Below are positions 49,191 through 61,800 of a stretch of DNA of 64,000 nucleotides, one piece after another. Every line of letters starts with the position of its first letter. Position 1 is the first letter of the stretch. The position numbers and the translations under genes were made by a program. The DNA is from Eucalyptus grandis. Its lineage: Eukaryota; Streptophyta; Magnoliopsida; Myrtales; Myrtaceae. The notes under the pieces are model-generated. The model was given only the letters and a program-made list of their open reading frames with translations, had not been told where the DNA came from and searched no databases. The DNA lies in NCBI RefSeq assembly GCF_016545825.1, contig NC_052615.1, positions 38,031,516 to 38,095,515 of the forward strand, written 5' to 3'.

Positions 49191-49598
49191 AGGTTAATAC
49201 CTGAAAAACCATAAATTAGTACATATGTGACAAATTTACCTAAAATTAATTTTTTTACCACAAAAAACCCAAAACTAGTATACTTGTGATAAATTTATTA
49301 ACCGCCACAAATTCCAAACTGTTATATTTGTGACAAATATAACTTATGTTAAATTCGATTAATAACACAAAAAACTACAAAAATAATACAACCGTGACAA
49401 ACGTATAGTAAAATTCTAAGCTAGTATACTAAGCAACTATCACATTTCATTCAACTTAGTAATTTGATAATAAAATTTAACAAATACTAATAGAGTGTAA
49501 ATTTATCAAAAGTGTATCAGTTTATGATAAATTTATTGTTAATTTTTTGTAAATTTGTTACAAGTATATTAATTTGGAATTTTTTAAGGTATTAATCA
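49191..49598. mobile_element. Mutator-like MITE, second copy
   Basis: The left end AGGTTAATACCTGAAAAACC is nearly the same as the element at 22.61 kb, and the right end reads TTTTTTAAGGTATTAATCA. Flanks taatatata and taaaatata differ at one of nine bases, a worn target duplication. The interior has the same tgacaaatttacc / caaactagta words. Confidence 0.7.
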
Positions 49599-50345
49599 TA
49601 AAATATATTTGGTTCATAATATCCAATGATTAATAAAAACAACTCTAAAAAAGATAAATGGAAAGCTAAGAATCAAAGAATGTCAACCTGAAATAATAAC
49701 TTCAGCAAAAACTGAAATACAATGGAATAAATGTCATCGAATAAATAATTCGACCGTGGAGATCCTTTTGGCCTGCTATTTCTAGATGTTGCACTAAATG
49801 TGAAAAAAAAGAATTGTGGAATATGTTGAAAATTTTAAAATTTAAGCAGAAAGATAAAAGTGACTACAATGAGGGGGTGATGATTAGGAAATCTTTGGAC
49901 AAGACGTGACATGAAGAAATTTAGTTTGGAAAGTTGTTTTTGGGGAGATGTATTTTGAAAAATATATTCTTGAAGAATCTATTTTAAAAATAAAGTCTTG
50001 TCTACACAAAGCCTCACCTCTGCACTTGAAAATGTCATTGAATTTCTTATCCAAAAAAGTAATCATTATTAATGTCAAAAGTTGAAATAATATTTTCCAC
50101 GGCTTGACTACACAGATCCACCCTGGGATTAACCCAGTTGCAAGAGTGTTCCCTTGTTTTCAACTTTGGAATTTATGTTTGTGGATTTGAATTTTATAAT
50201 AAGGAAATTAGACATAACTGGGTCATGTCGATGGGTTCTTGTCCTAGTTCCCCTCTAAGCAGTGGCTAGTTATTCACTATCGTGCTTCTAAGCTATACAG
50301 AAAAACAATCATCTTTACAAAAGAACCAAAACACTTTTTTTTTCA
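49599..50345. other. Noncoding stretch
   Basis: No gene is present. Bases 50105-50160 (ctgggattaacccagttgca, agtgttccc) look loosely like a tRNA-type SINE head, but no box B is convincing. Confidence 0.35.
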
Positions 50346-50643
50346 CGATTAATATCATGAAAAATCCAAATTATCATACCAACAAATTTATCTTAAACTA
50401 ATTTTTTGACCACTGAAAAATATCAATAACAAATTTATCATCTGTTGATTTCTATTAAATAAGATCAAAATCATAAAAAACCACAAACTGATAAACATGT
50501 GACAAATGAACAACAGAACCCCAAATTTGTACATCTGTTACATAACTCAAACTCAACAATTTGATCGTAAAATTTAACATAAATTAATATATAATAAATT
50601 TGTTATTAGTGTACTAATTTAGATTTTTTCATGATATTAATCC
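50346..50643. mobile_element. Mutator-like MITE, third, worn copy
   Basis: It begins cgattaatatcatgaaaaat and ends ttttttcatgatattaatcc. The interior words match the 22.61 and 49.19 kb copies. Flanking tttttttca and tttttttct could be a target duplication but lie in T-runs. Confidence 0.6.
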
Positions 50644-51925
50644 TTTTTTTCTATTCCATCATTGAGCTTCAATTCCATTTCAAAATTTTAGTGGTTTAAC
50701 TGACTTGTATTTTATTAAGGTCTATCTACCTTTTAACATTGCGAACTAATCATTTATCCAAGACAAATTTGTTAAGAGATGTTACGGCTATGTAGAGCCC
50801 GATTTAACTACTAATTTTTTTTACTAAATCTCGTCGTCGCATCTAAAATGAAAGAGACACTTGGAAAAAAAATTAGATAATTAAACGAGTTGGCAGTAAA
50901 AAAACTAAATTTTCAATTTTCTATGACGTATTAAATTTTTTTATAGTGAATGTTCTTAAAGATTTTCATTTAATTACAAATTGAGGGGAGATATTTAGGT
51001 CAATTTATGTTTGTAATTGCTTTTTTTTTCTTTTCGAATATAAGCAAACCGCCCCTTGCGTTACTCAAATACAAGCATGATCATAATCCTAGTAGTCTGA
51101 TTGGTTTGCCTGACTCCAAAGGCTCGAAGCACGAATTAGGTGGGTTCACTTGATAAGTTTTCTTTATGAACCCAAGCATGTTTTAAAAATAGGCTTGCTT
51201 GGATTTGCCTAGACCTGATCATTATGAATAAAACTTAAACATTCTTTAAATTGAGCGCTGGGGATGAACCTTTAGATTCGATATCCGATCCAATTTGTCC
51301 AAGACCACCTCTCGATCAATTTTACTCAAGCATGGACCCCCTTAGATTTAATCCCAACATTATCCGTGAGATTATCATTTTCACCAATTCCTTGATCTCC
51401 TCTCATGATTGACATTTCATACCTTTTTTTGGCTTAATCAAACAGCACTTATATTTTGACTTTTCTTTAATCTATAACCGAAACTCTCGCAACACTTGAT
51501 TATATTGACACGTAGATCACGTAGATTAACCTATAGAATTTCATATATATTTTTCGAAATTCGAATAATATTTTGAATTCCAAGGAAAGAAGTACGTTTG
51601 CTTTAAGAAAATTGCGTTATTTTTCCCTTAAAAAAAAAAACCCGAGAGGAAAGTACTAAAGCATTCCTCATCGCTTCCCTAATATCGAAAACGTATCTGT
51701 ACCTCAAACTTTATTCTCTTTTTTTCTTTTCGCCGTGAGCTTATCTCTACTTGACCCCAAAAAAAAAAAAAAACTTATCTCTACTTTTCTTTTTTACACA
51801 CCTTTTACGCGACCCCTATTTATCGCGTAATATATCCCTATACCAGACCACGTGAACTCCTTATTTATTGCGTAATCACTCTCCGTATTTTTTTTTTAAT
51901 TTTATTTTTCCGTAACATGAAAATC
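50644..51925. other. Noncoding stretch
   Basis: No gene or clear repeat is visible. Confidence 0.45.
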
Positions 51926-51929
51926 TCCG

Positions 51930-52190
51930 CGAAGCCAAAAAGCGGGGCCCGGGCGCGCGCCACGATGAATCGGAGTGCGGGCTTTGATAGCGAGACACAG
52001 GCGGTGGGCCCCGCTCCTCCTCCCGGAGGTGCGCGTGGGGAACCGAAGCGTCGGACCCCGCCCGGGGGTGACGTGGCGCGCAGGGAAGCGCGACGCGATT
52101 ACGTCCGGCCGACACGTGGAGGACTCATCCGTGCCCCACGCGCAGCTCCGCCCGTCGACGCGACGATCCGGAGAGGGAGAGTAGCCGCCG
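51930..52190. promoter_or_regulatory. Isolated GC-rich block with G-box-like motifs
   Basis: About 260 bases are strongly GC-rich inside AT-rich DNA and contain GACACGTGGAGG (52109 region), TGACGTGG and many CpG. It looks like a promoter or first exon, but no downstream gene can be read. A long frame through it (51917-52633) continues into poly-A and CT runs and is not protein-like. Confidence 0.3.
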
Positions 52191-52579
52191 TAGTTTTTGA
52201 CCTTTTTTTTATTTTTATTTTTTATCTCAAGCTTATACTGAAGAAAGGAAGAGGAAAAAAAAGAAATCAGTGTACCTTTTTTCTTTTTTTTTTGTGCAAG
52301 AAATCAGTGTACTTGGACCGAATAGCTTCTGACAGAAAAGGGCGAGGAAAAAGAGAGAGAATGAAAAAAAAAAAAAAATTTGGTTCCGAAAAATTGTGTG
52401 GAGCCAATTTGGACACGAAGGGGACTCACGAGTTACTGAAATTATGTTGTAAAATGGGGTTGTTGATTTGTCAAAGGGATTGTCTGTTAGTCTCGGAGCA
52501 AAGATGGGTCTCCGTCTTTCAAGGCTTTTTGACATTCGAAAAGCTTTCTGTCCCCTGCGATCTACTCAAAGCGTCGAAG

Positions 52580-54051
52580 TGGGGAGAACACACTGACATG
52601 AGAAAAGCTCCTCTCATCGGATCGAACTCTTAATTACTATTGACGCGTGATTCATACTCTCACTGGAATTGAGAGATATAATGAAAAGATTCGATGTGCT
52701 AATTATAATGAAATCCTCAATTAAATGTAGTCTTGATAAAACTTTCTGTCTTAAATTTTTATTTTTTACTTTTACTCTTTATTTTCTTTATGATCGTGCG
52801 GCGAATCCTCACAATTCTATCTTTTGGACATTCTTCGTGACAAACAGCGGACATACCATATTACAAATTCCCAAGGCCCATTATAGGGTTATTAGAATGA
52901 CAAAATATGAGATGTTTTGGTACAAACTCAATAATACAACAACACCTACAATGTTAACTTTATTAAAGTAGTCACGTGACTTATGAATTTCCTCACTTAT
53001 TAATGGGTTCATGATGTGGGTCGAGATCAGCATCTTTCTAGGAGCTAAAATTTGCTACAGGATAAGATTCCTCCAAACACCACACGTCTCTCACTATAAT
53101 TGTGAGATATAATGAAGAAATTTGATATGCTAATTATAGTGAAATCCTCAATTGGATATAGTTCTGATAAAACCTTACATCTTGAATTTTCTTTTTCACT
53201 TTTACTCTTCATTTTCTTTATGATCATGTGACGAGTCCTAACAATTCTATCTTTTGGACATTCTTCATGACAAATAACTGACATACCATATTATAAATTC
53301 GTGAGGCCCCTTACAAGGCTATCAAAATGACAAAATATGAGATGTTTTGGTACAAACTCAATAATACAACAACACCTACAATATTAACTTTATTAAAGTA
53401 GTCACGTGACTTATGAATTTCCTCACTTATTAATGGGTTCATGATGTCGGTCGAGATCAGCATCTTTATAGGAGCTAAAATGTAGCTACAGGATAAGATT
53501 CTTCCAAACACCAAACGTCTTGGGGAAATGCCGCTGCGGAAAGCACACTCACCCGAGAAAAGCTCATCTTAACGGATCGAAATCCTAATTATTATTGAGG
53601 CATGGTTCATACTCTCACTATAATTGAGAGATATAGCGAAGATGTTCGATATGCTAATTATAGTGAAATCCTCAATTGGATGTAGTTATGATAAAACCTT
53701 ACTCTTAAATTTTCTTTTTCGCTTTTACTTTTTATTTTCTTTATGATCTTGCGACGAATCCTAACAATTCTATCTTTTGGACATTCTTCGTGACTAATAA
53801 TTGACATACCATATTACAAATTCGCAAGGCTCATTATGAGGTTATCATAATGACAAAATCTGAAATGTTTTGGTACAAACTCAATAATATAATGACACCT
53901 ACAATGTTAACTTTATTAAAGTAGTCACATGACTTATGAATTTCCTCACCTTTTAATGGGTTCATGATGTGGGTCAAGATCAGCATCTTTCTAGGAGCTA
54001 AAATGTAGCTACAGGATAAGATTCTTCCAAACACCAAATGTCTTGGGGAAA
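52580..54051 (+). repeat. Threefold tandem duplication (units about 0.43-0.52 kb)
   Basis: Three diverged copies run head to tail at about 52580-53088, 53082-53519 and 53520-54051. All contain gaaatcctcaatt, ttcttcgtgac / ttcttcatgac, tgttttggtacaaactcaat and aggataagattcctccaaac-type words in the same order. The second unit lacks about 95 bp of the head. The head phrase cttggggaaatg recurs at 53519 and 54042. It is noncoding as far as I can see. Confidence 0.85.
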
Positions 54052-54480
54052 TGCGGCTGCTGATTCTACTTCTACTCATTTAATGTTGGAAGGCATCTTT
54101 CGAGGCATGATATGCGCTGGAATAGTCCCATGACATTTCTTCTTAATAAGTGCTAGGCCAGAAAGAGCTTAAAAGCAATTTGATTTTCTTCACATAGGAT
54201 CCTTTTAAGTTTTTGATATCCTCGATAAATCAATTTGGAGCTGCATGGGAAATGTCTGTAAAATGTAGCAATTAAGGATAAGGACAGTCGATTTGTCCTA
54301 CAAGCCTTGGAGTGTAAAAGTTTCCACTCTGTATGGAAGAAAATAGTAGTGTGGGCTTTAGGGTTTGAGGCTATGCACTTCAGTTTAGTGCTGAATGGAA
54401 TCTGCCAATGAGGCACGAGGTGAAACCGCTCAAGAGCCTCTGCAAAATGTTAAAAATAGTGGTTTAGAAAAACTTTGCAT
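54052..54480. other. Noncoding stretch
   Basis: Nothing can be supported. Confidence 0.4.
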
Positions 54481-55073
54481 GAAAAAATTATCAAAAAAGT
54501 CATAAACCTATTATAATTATACCATTTTAGTTATGAACTTTTCTTTTTACCTATTGAATTTTAAATTTTTTATATTTGTGTCAATTCAATTCGTTTGACC
54601 AATTTGGCCGATTAGCACCGATATGGATGCGATCGTCCTCCACATATCATCAACTAATGCTGACAATTTTAAATAATGTTTTAATATTTTTAATATATAT
54701 TTTTCTTTATTTTTTAATCACTTCCTTCTCCCTCTAGTTGGTTGCCGTTGATGACCAACCCTAACCTTGCTGGTTTTGATGAAGCCTGGCCAAGGCTAGG
54801 CAAGGCTTGACCTCGCCAATTGAGCCTTGGCTAGCCTTCGGCCTAGCCAGAGGCTGCAAGGGCAGCCTCACCTAGTCCACCCATTGGTATGGTGGCGCAT
54901 TGTAGGATGAATGATGTTCATGTCAATGTCAATCGGCCATCGGCTATTAAAAATTGGCTGGATGGATTGAATTGTATGAATATAAAAGGTTTATGATTTA
55001 ACTAACAAAAAAAAGGTTTAGAATTGAAATGGTACAATTGCAATAAGTTTATGACATTTTTAGTAATTTTCCC
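54481..55073. mobile_element. TIR element with GC-rich interior
   Basis: The left arm gaaaaaattatcaaaaaagt, followed by cataaacctattataatta, pairs with the right arm (ggtacaattgcaataagttt, atgacatttttagtaatttt). The interior at 54780-54890 is GC-richer, with repeated aaggctaggcaaggct words. It is the same family as 22.58 and 32.57 kb, and non-autonomous. Confidence 0.68.
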
Positions 55074-55133
55074 GATGATCTTGTGGACTGTGGTAGTGAA
55101 AAATCCAATGGTTATGGTATAGTTGTGAAACAA

Positions 55134-55680
55134 TTATTGATCTAACCATTTTAATTTCATCGGAAAATTGGTGACATCGAATTTGAAGACGTAGATGAAT
55201 GGGCTTTTTGGGTTGTTCGCAAATGGTCTGAGGTTAAATCTGCATATGGCTAATATCTTCAATGGGCAAATCCCAAATGAGAGGTCTCGTATCTTTACAA
55301 AATTGTCCAAACGAGAGGTTTTGTATTTTTGGGGACCTAAGGCCAATCCTCTAGCAACTTGGTGTGCGAACTCGGTAGAAGAAACTTCTCTAGGTCTTAA
55401 GAGAAGGTCTGCAAGAACATTTTTTTTTCCTTTGATATGTTTGGCCTCAAAGAATATCGTGAAATCTATTCTGCCCATTGAAATTGTTGTGAAAACCATT
55501 CTTAATTCTGCATGCGATGGCTAAGATTTCATTGAATGTAGGGTGATGGTGAAGTTAAAGAGGTGAAAATCGTCCTGCTCTTGTGTCCACATACATATCT
55601 TTTCCCATCAATAAAGATCGCTTTTAGAATATTGGCCTACACCAATTGTGCAGTCCCATTGCTACAAAACCAATATGTGC
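55134..55680 (-). pseudogene. Decayed reverse-transcriptase-associated RNase H fragment (endogenous pararetrovirus or gypsy type)
   Basis: The minus-strand frame 55499-55134 contains EAKHIKGKKNVLADLLL, the usual end of an RNase H domain attached to reverse transcriptase. Just upstream, in another frame, are NEILAIACRIKNG and KRYVCGHKS blocks of the same domain. The domain is split by at least one frame change and stops, has lost its reverse transcriptase partner, and cannot be functional. The motif spacing recalls plant pararetroviruses related to Petuvirus/Florendovirus, but Ty3/gypsy is a real alternative. Confidence 0.5.
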
Positions 55681-57300
55681 AAACCCAATATAATATGTTC
55701 ATCTAACCATACTTGGGCTATAATGAATTATCTGATAAATTGTCGTTACTTTATAAAATATTTCTAATAGTGTCATCATGGAAAATAGACAACGGCGAAA
55801 ATCATTGAGTTAATAGCGTTCGTACAGAAAAATTAGACACAAGGAGAATGAAATGAGAAGCATTGGAAAAAGTTCTGATCAGGAATTAATTCATAAAATG
55901 AGAAATGATCAGAGGAGGCATGGCGGTTTCTAGTGCTACTCGGATCAACCTCACGACACTATGAGATTGGCTCAATGGTTAAATCTCGATTTGCACGGGG
56001 ATTAGATACACGACATTGGTCCGACTTCTCACATCATTAGATCCGAATGATTTCTCACGTGGGCCATCCGCCACGTCACAATCTAGTATCTCAACTAGCC
56101 ATTAGATTAGAGGAGTACTTTTTTTTTTGCTGGATCGGGGTGCGATTGGATCCACAGAACAAGAGTTTACCTACCTATAGAGGGCTCTCTTGTTGTACGA
56201 AGAATGGCGTGACCCAAATGCAATAAGTTTAGAACACGTTACAAAGTCAAAACTAAGGGCACAAAGACTTAACTTTCCAAGACATTTGTAGTGAACAATT
56301 CTGAGCCTGTAACGAGAGAGAGAAGAAACTAGCTCACGATTGACAATTGGGTTGGATTGTCAAGTCTACTTTCTGGAACTCCTTTTGTATGGATCATGTT
56401 ACGAGATCACGCTCTTCTAAACTGAAACTGAGATGAAACTAGACCAGTACTTGATATTAAGTTTGAACCGATCAAACCGATTAGAAGCAGATTGAACTTG
56501 CTAAAAACCAGCTAGAAAACTGCATTAGATGTAGAATAATATGATTGCGAAAACATCATAGAAAAGGATTGGGACTGGTTTCTCTTAAGCCTTTTATTTT
56601 CTTTTTGTTAAGATTGAGCTAATTCAATTTAAAGCATTAGATCAACTAGCTCACGTTTTTAATAAAAATCTAACTTAAAACTGAAATTATTAGATAGAGG
56701 AAGCATAACCCACATAAAGACAGAATAAACCCCGTAGCGATCAGTTTGGATGGTTTTAATGCCTGCTTTCAGTATGATTTGAAATGGAATGGATCTACAC
56801 CATCCCCCATTGGCTTCCTTCTAGAGGAAATCACATAGGAATGAAACAGACCCAGCAACTAGCGACCGAGGAATAAAGCTACAGATAAAGAGGAAAGAGA
56901 ATAGAAAAAAAAAAATGAGGAGGTGGGTAAGATTTGAAGAGATTAGTAAAATTTGGATAAGCTATCACCATCATGGATAGAGATGAGCTCTTTGATATAA
57001 AGAAAATTCACAATACGAATGTACTTCTCAAGTATTCCTTTTGTGCTCTTTCAGGAAGTAAACACAATCGAATCATTTCGGATTCAAATGAATACACGAC
57101 AATACATCTCAATCGGTCCGTTTTGAAATCAAATTTCACATCCGACCATGCCGTCGCACTGCGTACAAAATGTCCAAATCCTCTTCCACAAACCATATTG
57201 GGCCACAAACAAAATTCAAGGCGAAAAGTGAAATTCTAGAAAACCCATAACTATAGTCCAACCCAAGCAAGGCCCATGGGCTTTTGGTCAAAACCTCATC
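55681..57300. other. Noncoding stretch
   Basis: Bases 55960-56020 (gattggctcaatggttaaat, cacggggattaga) resemble a tRNA-SINE box A, without a clear box B. No gene is present. Confidence 0.4.
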
Positions 57301-57383
57301 GCGGGACGAGGCGGCCCGAAACGACCGGCGTTTCGAAAGCAGGACACGGAACGACCCGTCGTCGGGGGGACCCATCGTCGCCG

Positions 57384-57390
57384 TATATAA
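57384..57390 (+). promoter_or_regulatory. TATA box of the SEC61B gene
   Basis: TATATAA sits in a GC-rich context about 1.2 kb before the start codon. Transcription probably starts near 57415-57425, giving a leader that is then spliced. Confidence 0.6.
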
Positions 57391-57424
57391 ATGCGCCAGT
57401 TCCGAGAGCTCCGACCATCGCACG

Positions 57425-58574
57425 AGTCAAAACGCGTTCTTTCGGATCTTCGGAGGCTGCGCGATCTGCACGAGTACGACCGATTCGACTCAGGCGAGTC
57501 ATCTCCTTCTCTCTCTCTCTCTAGATTGTGCTCCGATCGTTGCTCTCTGCGAGCAATTTGGGATTTGCAGAGCTTAGATCTATGCCCGATTTCTCGCCTT
57601 TCGGAACGCCCGGCGCGATCTCGCCGCCGTCCGTCGAGATCGGTCCCTCCGATCTGAACGATTTCGGTGGAAATTTCGGCTCGGGTTTAGGGTTTAGGGC
57701 GTCGTCTCATGAAATTTCTGTGATTTCTGGTTTATCGGTTGATTTTCCCGTTTTTGATCGCGTCGGTTTTGCCTCGGATGGAATCGAAATTGAGGTTTTT
57801 GTCGGATTGTACGTTTGGTTTCGTTTGATTTCGTGCATGTCGGCTTTCTTTGCCCTGAGTTCCTGTTTCAATCTGTGTCGGCCTCGTTGTGCATGCGGAT
57901 GGTAACGGGAGAAAGGTTGATTTGTGTTTTTTTGGGGACTGGGCAGTGCGAAATTGAATCTCGTAGGATTGTTTATGCACTTCCTGGTTTCGATTGGACT
58001 GCTGTGGGGTCGGGTGGAAGGATGGGATTGAGCTCGTATTGTTACTTCTGCCTAGAACAGTATGCCGCGTAGCGACGTAAAGCAGACACGCATCGATGCG
58101 TGACTAGAGTGGTTTAGATGTTTGACGTTACATTTGATTGTTTTGGAGTTTCTTGTGGATAATTGTAGCTGCTTTCTCTTTAGTCAGTTTTTTCTTTTTT
58201 GGTTTTGGGTTCCATGTACGGTGGGCTGACAATCTTTTAATCGAAGTCCGTTCTGTGAGGAGTGGTTCTCAGATGAAGAATGAGGGTTGAATGCTCCAAT
58301 CATTGCGTCTTTGTTACTTCTCCCCTTCTAATTTTTTTTCTTTTTTTGAGGTTTTCAGTGTTTTGCGGATTTGTTGGGAGACTTTGGTCTTATCTCATGT
58401 TTAAAGGCGATTTTTTTAGAAGGAATGACAGAGTTGTGGTCTTGTTTGCATGTTTGCATTTTGAAATGACATAGAAAATAGCCAGATACAACGATAGATA
58501 AATTTTTCCTTCCTATTTGGGAATTCTTGGCCTGGCAATCATTTTTATATGCTTCTGAATGAAATTGGAAACAG
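57425..58574 (+). other. Leader exon and 5'-UTR intron of the SEC61B gene
   Basis: The 3' splice site is at 58573-58574 (gaaacAG), 21 bases before the start codon. The donor was not fixed. A double telo-box (GGGTTTAGGGTTTAGGG, 57683-57699) lies in the leader or intron, a motif common near highly expressed housekeeping genes of plants. A CT run lies at about 57512-57523. Confidence 0.55.
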
Positions 58575-58595
58575 AAGTTAGTGGCTGTTGGAGAA

Positions 58596-58838
58596 ATGGC
58601 ATCGAATGGACCAGCACCACCCAGAGGCAGCGCAGCAGCAGCTGCTAGCATGCGTAGGCGGAGGACAACTGGTGGTGGTGCCTCAGGAGGAGCAACTGGA
58701 ACGATGCTGCAGTTCTACACTGATGATGCCCCAGGACTGAAGATCTCTCCAAATGTGGTTCTTGTTATGAGCATCGGCTTCATTGCTTTTGTTGCCATCC
58801 TTCATGTCATTGGTAAGCTCTACTTGGTCCGAAGATAG
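58596..58838 (+). CDS. SEC61B: Protein transport protein Sec61 subunit beta
   Basis: The 80-aa product begins [11 protein letters not shown]. It has a small cytosolic, Ala/Arg/Gly-rich N-terminus (residues 1-36, including [10 protein letters not shown]), the highly conserved [13 protein letters not shown] block (40-52) and a single C-terminal membrane helix (about 53-75) ending KLYLVRR. This is the size and layout of plant Sec61 beta, a tail-anchored subunit of the ER protein-conducting channel with Sec61 alpha and gamma. It contacts the ribosome and the exocyst/COPII machinery. The coding part is a single exon, and the preceding intron is in the leader. The ATG at 58596 was chosen over an in-frame upstream GTG because it matches the family start. 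Confidence 0.95.
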   Translation: MASNGPAPPRGSAAAAASMRRRRTTGGGASGGATGTMLQFYTDDAPGLKISPNVVLVMSIGFIAFVAILHVIGKLYLVRR

Positions 58839-61800
58839 ATTCAAAAGTGGATTGAAAACAGGAGGAATATTTAGTGGTTCGTTCTCTCGAGTCCGAATCG
58901 GTCTCTTCTTTGTTGTAAGACAGAAAATCATGAAGGTTAAATTTTATAGATCAATGTTTGAGTTGGTAGTTTGACTCATTTTACTAGATTGGCTTTTTCA
59001 TCAGGCACTGTTGAGTTTTTGGAAGTTCTTCTGAAAATGTATTATTGAGGATTTTGTCTTCTTACTTGTCCAGAGTTTTGTTCTCGAATTTTGATCAACT
59101 TATGGTTAGCACTTGTGTATCGAGAGTTAATCAGTTGTCATAACTGGAGATTTTTAAGAGACAGGATGAATTGAGTAGACAATTTGCATGCTTCAGTTTA
59201 GCGTACCTTGTGGACCTTAACTTTGTTTTCTTAGAGGAGCTGCTGGATAACTGATCCTATTCAGGTAAAATTGTGTTGTTTGGAACATAATGCAAGGACG
59301 CTCCTTTTACTTGCGTTTTGTTGACCTCCCTATTGTCCTTGTTGTCGTCCATGATCTTTTCATTCTTGGAATCAAGATTTGTTGTGCATTGAATGCCGTA
59401 TTGGATGCAGTCAATCTTTGCTGACCCTAAGAAACACGACTCGACTCATGCATGAAACCAAACCCTCTCCATGACATCCTTAGTTTGCGCATGTATTTTA
59501 TTCATTGAACTGACCATTGAAAGCAAATTCCTGTCATTCTTCATTGTTAAATGAGTCTCTTTGTTCTGTATTCCTGACAAAAAACTTCTCTTTCCATTTT
59601 CTATGGTGCTTGGAACTTCTTGAACTTTCCAACCTCTCTTCTAAGTGCCGCAAATCAATATGGCCGCACATTTGCCTATTTGTTGGTGATACTAGTTCAA
59701 TTCTGCTTCTCTTCTGGTAGGATGCATCGAATGAACCTGAATTTCGAAGTGCATGCTCGAGCTTTTTTACTCGTGTTCTGTGCCACATCATTTTCTGTTG
59801 TTGATACTTGGAAACCATGCATGTTAAGGAGGATTCTCCTTTACATTGGAGCTTCGCAATGAAAATATGGAAGATGGGGAATTATTATCTAGGATCATTA
59901 TCTATATAGTAGATACGTCTTCCTATGTTGGTTTCCGTCCCAACCATTTGACACGCTCGCTGGCTTCTCCTTATGAACTTTCCCTGAACATCAAACGTCT
60001 TTGCTTGATGTCCTGGGGTTGAGGCCTCGTTCATTGGGCTCCGGAAGGATAAAGCTGTCCTGTGCAGTTTGGTGTTTCAATGGTTGATCGTATTTGGGTA
60101 ATTTGAAAGACGGAAAAAGATCTGGAAATTCGCATGCAGGTGGGTGTAGTGCGCGAGAGAAAGGGAGGGAGGGAGGGTGGTCGGTAACGGTATTGTTCGT
60201 GCGACTCGGGTCTTTCTTGCAACCTATCGTCTTTCTCAGCTTATGATACTGTGCAATGTTTCAATTCGGCCCTCACCTGAGTGGTTAGATTAAGGTTTAT
60301 ATTTGTTGATAGTCGAAGCCCTATGCTATCACGACGAAATCACGAAAAGCAAACCTGCCCAGTCTAAATTCATGCCCTGGACATAGTTTAAACCCGATTT
60401 TCCAGCATGCTTTTCTTTTGCTCAGCTGGATGTCATCCCTATCCCCAGTTGTCACATCCGATGCGATGAACTCACTTGGATGATCATGAGCAATATGAAA
60501 GCCGCCCCCAATTTTAGTATCGAAGGATTCCAAATTTTCAATATGATCGATCATATCTCTTATCTCATAGGAGCCTTGATTTTCGCCCGTTCATGCTAGC
60601 ATTATTCTACGTTTTACATGTCTCACGACCTTTATAACTCCTATGTGAAGTGAAAGAAAACCTCCAAAACAAATTTGAGATGATTTCGTAATTTGTCCGC
60701 ACTTTTTTGTCAAATCTTAGGGGAGCTAGATTTGGGTTTGGAATGCTTTCCTAAACTGCTCTTGATTTTTTTTCATACGATCGGAAAGGTTTTAATCGAA
60801 TACTATTCGTGGATTTTAACCTTTTTTCTGGTCGTATCGAAGAAAGAAGAAAATATGATCTTTATTAGAAATATCCCAGTGAAAAGATAATTTTATACGA
60901 TGTGTGATGGCTTAGCCGATCGCCAACTTAAAAAAATATATTCGTTTCTCATGATCCGAACCCCCATCAATGTAAAGAAAAACTTTCACCATTCATGTAC
61001 CTGACAAAACATATCTGTGTTCAATTTATTCCCATGATGCCCTAAAGAGACGGTGTTGGAAATGACCCATTTACACGATATCAATACTAAGAAGCAACAC
61101 GTTAATTACAGAGTGAAAGTCCAACAATAGAATGACACAAAACATGTATCTCGTATCTATGAATAATTGTTTTCATGATTATTCGATTAGTTGGGTTATA
61201 GAATCGAGACTATGATATCTTTATGCTACTACAATAAAACATGGATTTCAAACGTGAAATGGATTCTAACATGAACGCTCGTTATGTCTTGTTCTCGATC
61301 AAGTATTATTTGTTTTATTTTTATTTCTACTGCATATAAAACCAACCCGATGAGTTTGCAACCCAATAATGGAGCTGTGATCTAGGTTGAAGATGTAAAA
61401 TCATCAACAAAATATGTAGTCGTGTTTTTTAACATGAAAATTTTGACTCAAATTCTAGAAGTGTATATTAGTCACTACTAAGTTCAGAAAATACAAAGTT
61501 TAATTTGAAATTTGGTGAGTTGTGTTCTTAAAGTTCTTTTATTCCTGATGACATTGGTGACATGCAAACACACCTTGATGTGGAGTCTACCTTCCTCAGT
61601 ATGAGACCCCTTAATTTCCTGTCTATCTTTGTCTTCTCTATAGAGGGGGAACAATAAAATGCTAAAATTTATGTTTCATCAAAAAATATTTTCGCTAAAT
61701 TATTTAGGTAACGTGACTTCATCCATACTTGAATGATAGTTTTTAAGGATGGAAAAATTCATATAAACAACATTCACTACCATACAAGGTACATAATGTC

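Noticed and set aside
51917..52633. 238-codon frame across the GC island
   Set aside because: The frame changes from Arg/Pro/Gly-rich to Lys- and Phe-runs coded by poly-A and poly-T; no domain and no continuity of composition.
57528..57905. 125-codon frame upstream of SEC61B
   Set aside because: It lies in the leader/intron region of SEC61B and lacks any recognisable feature.
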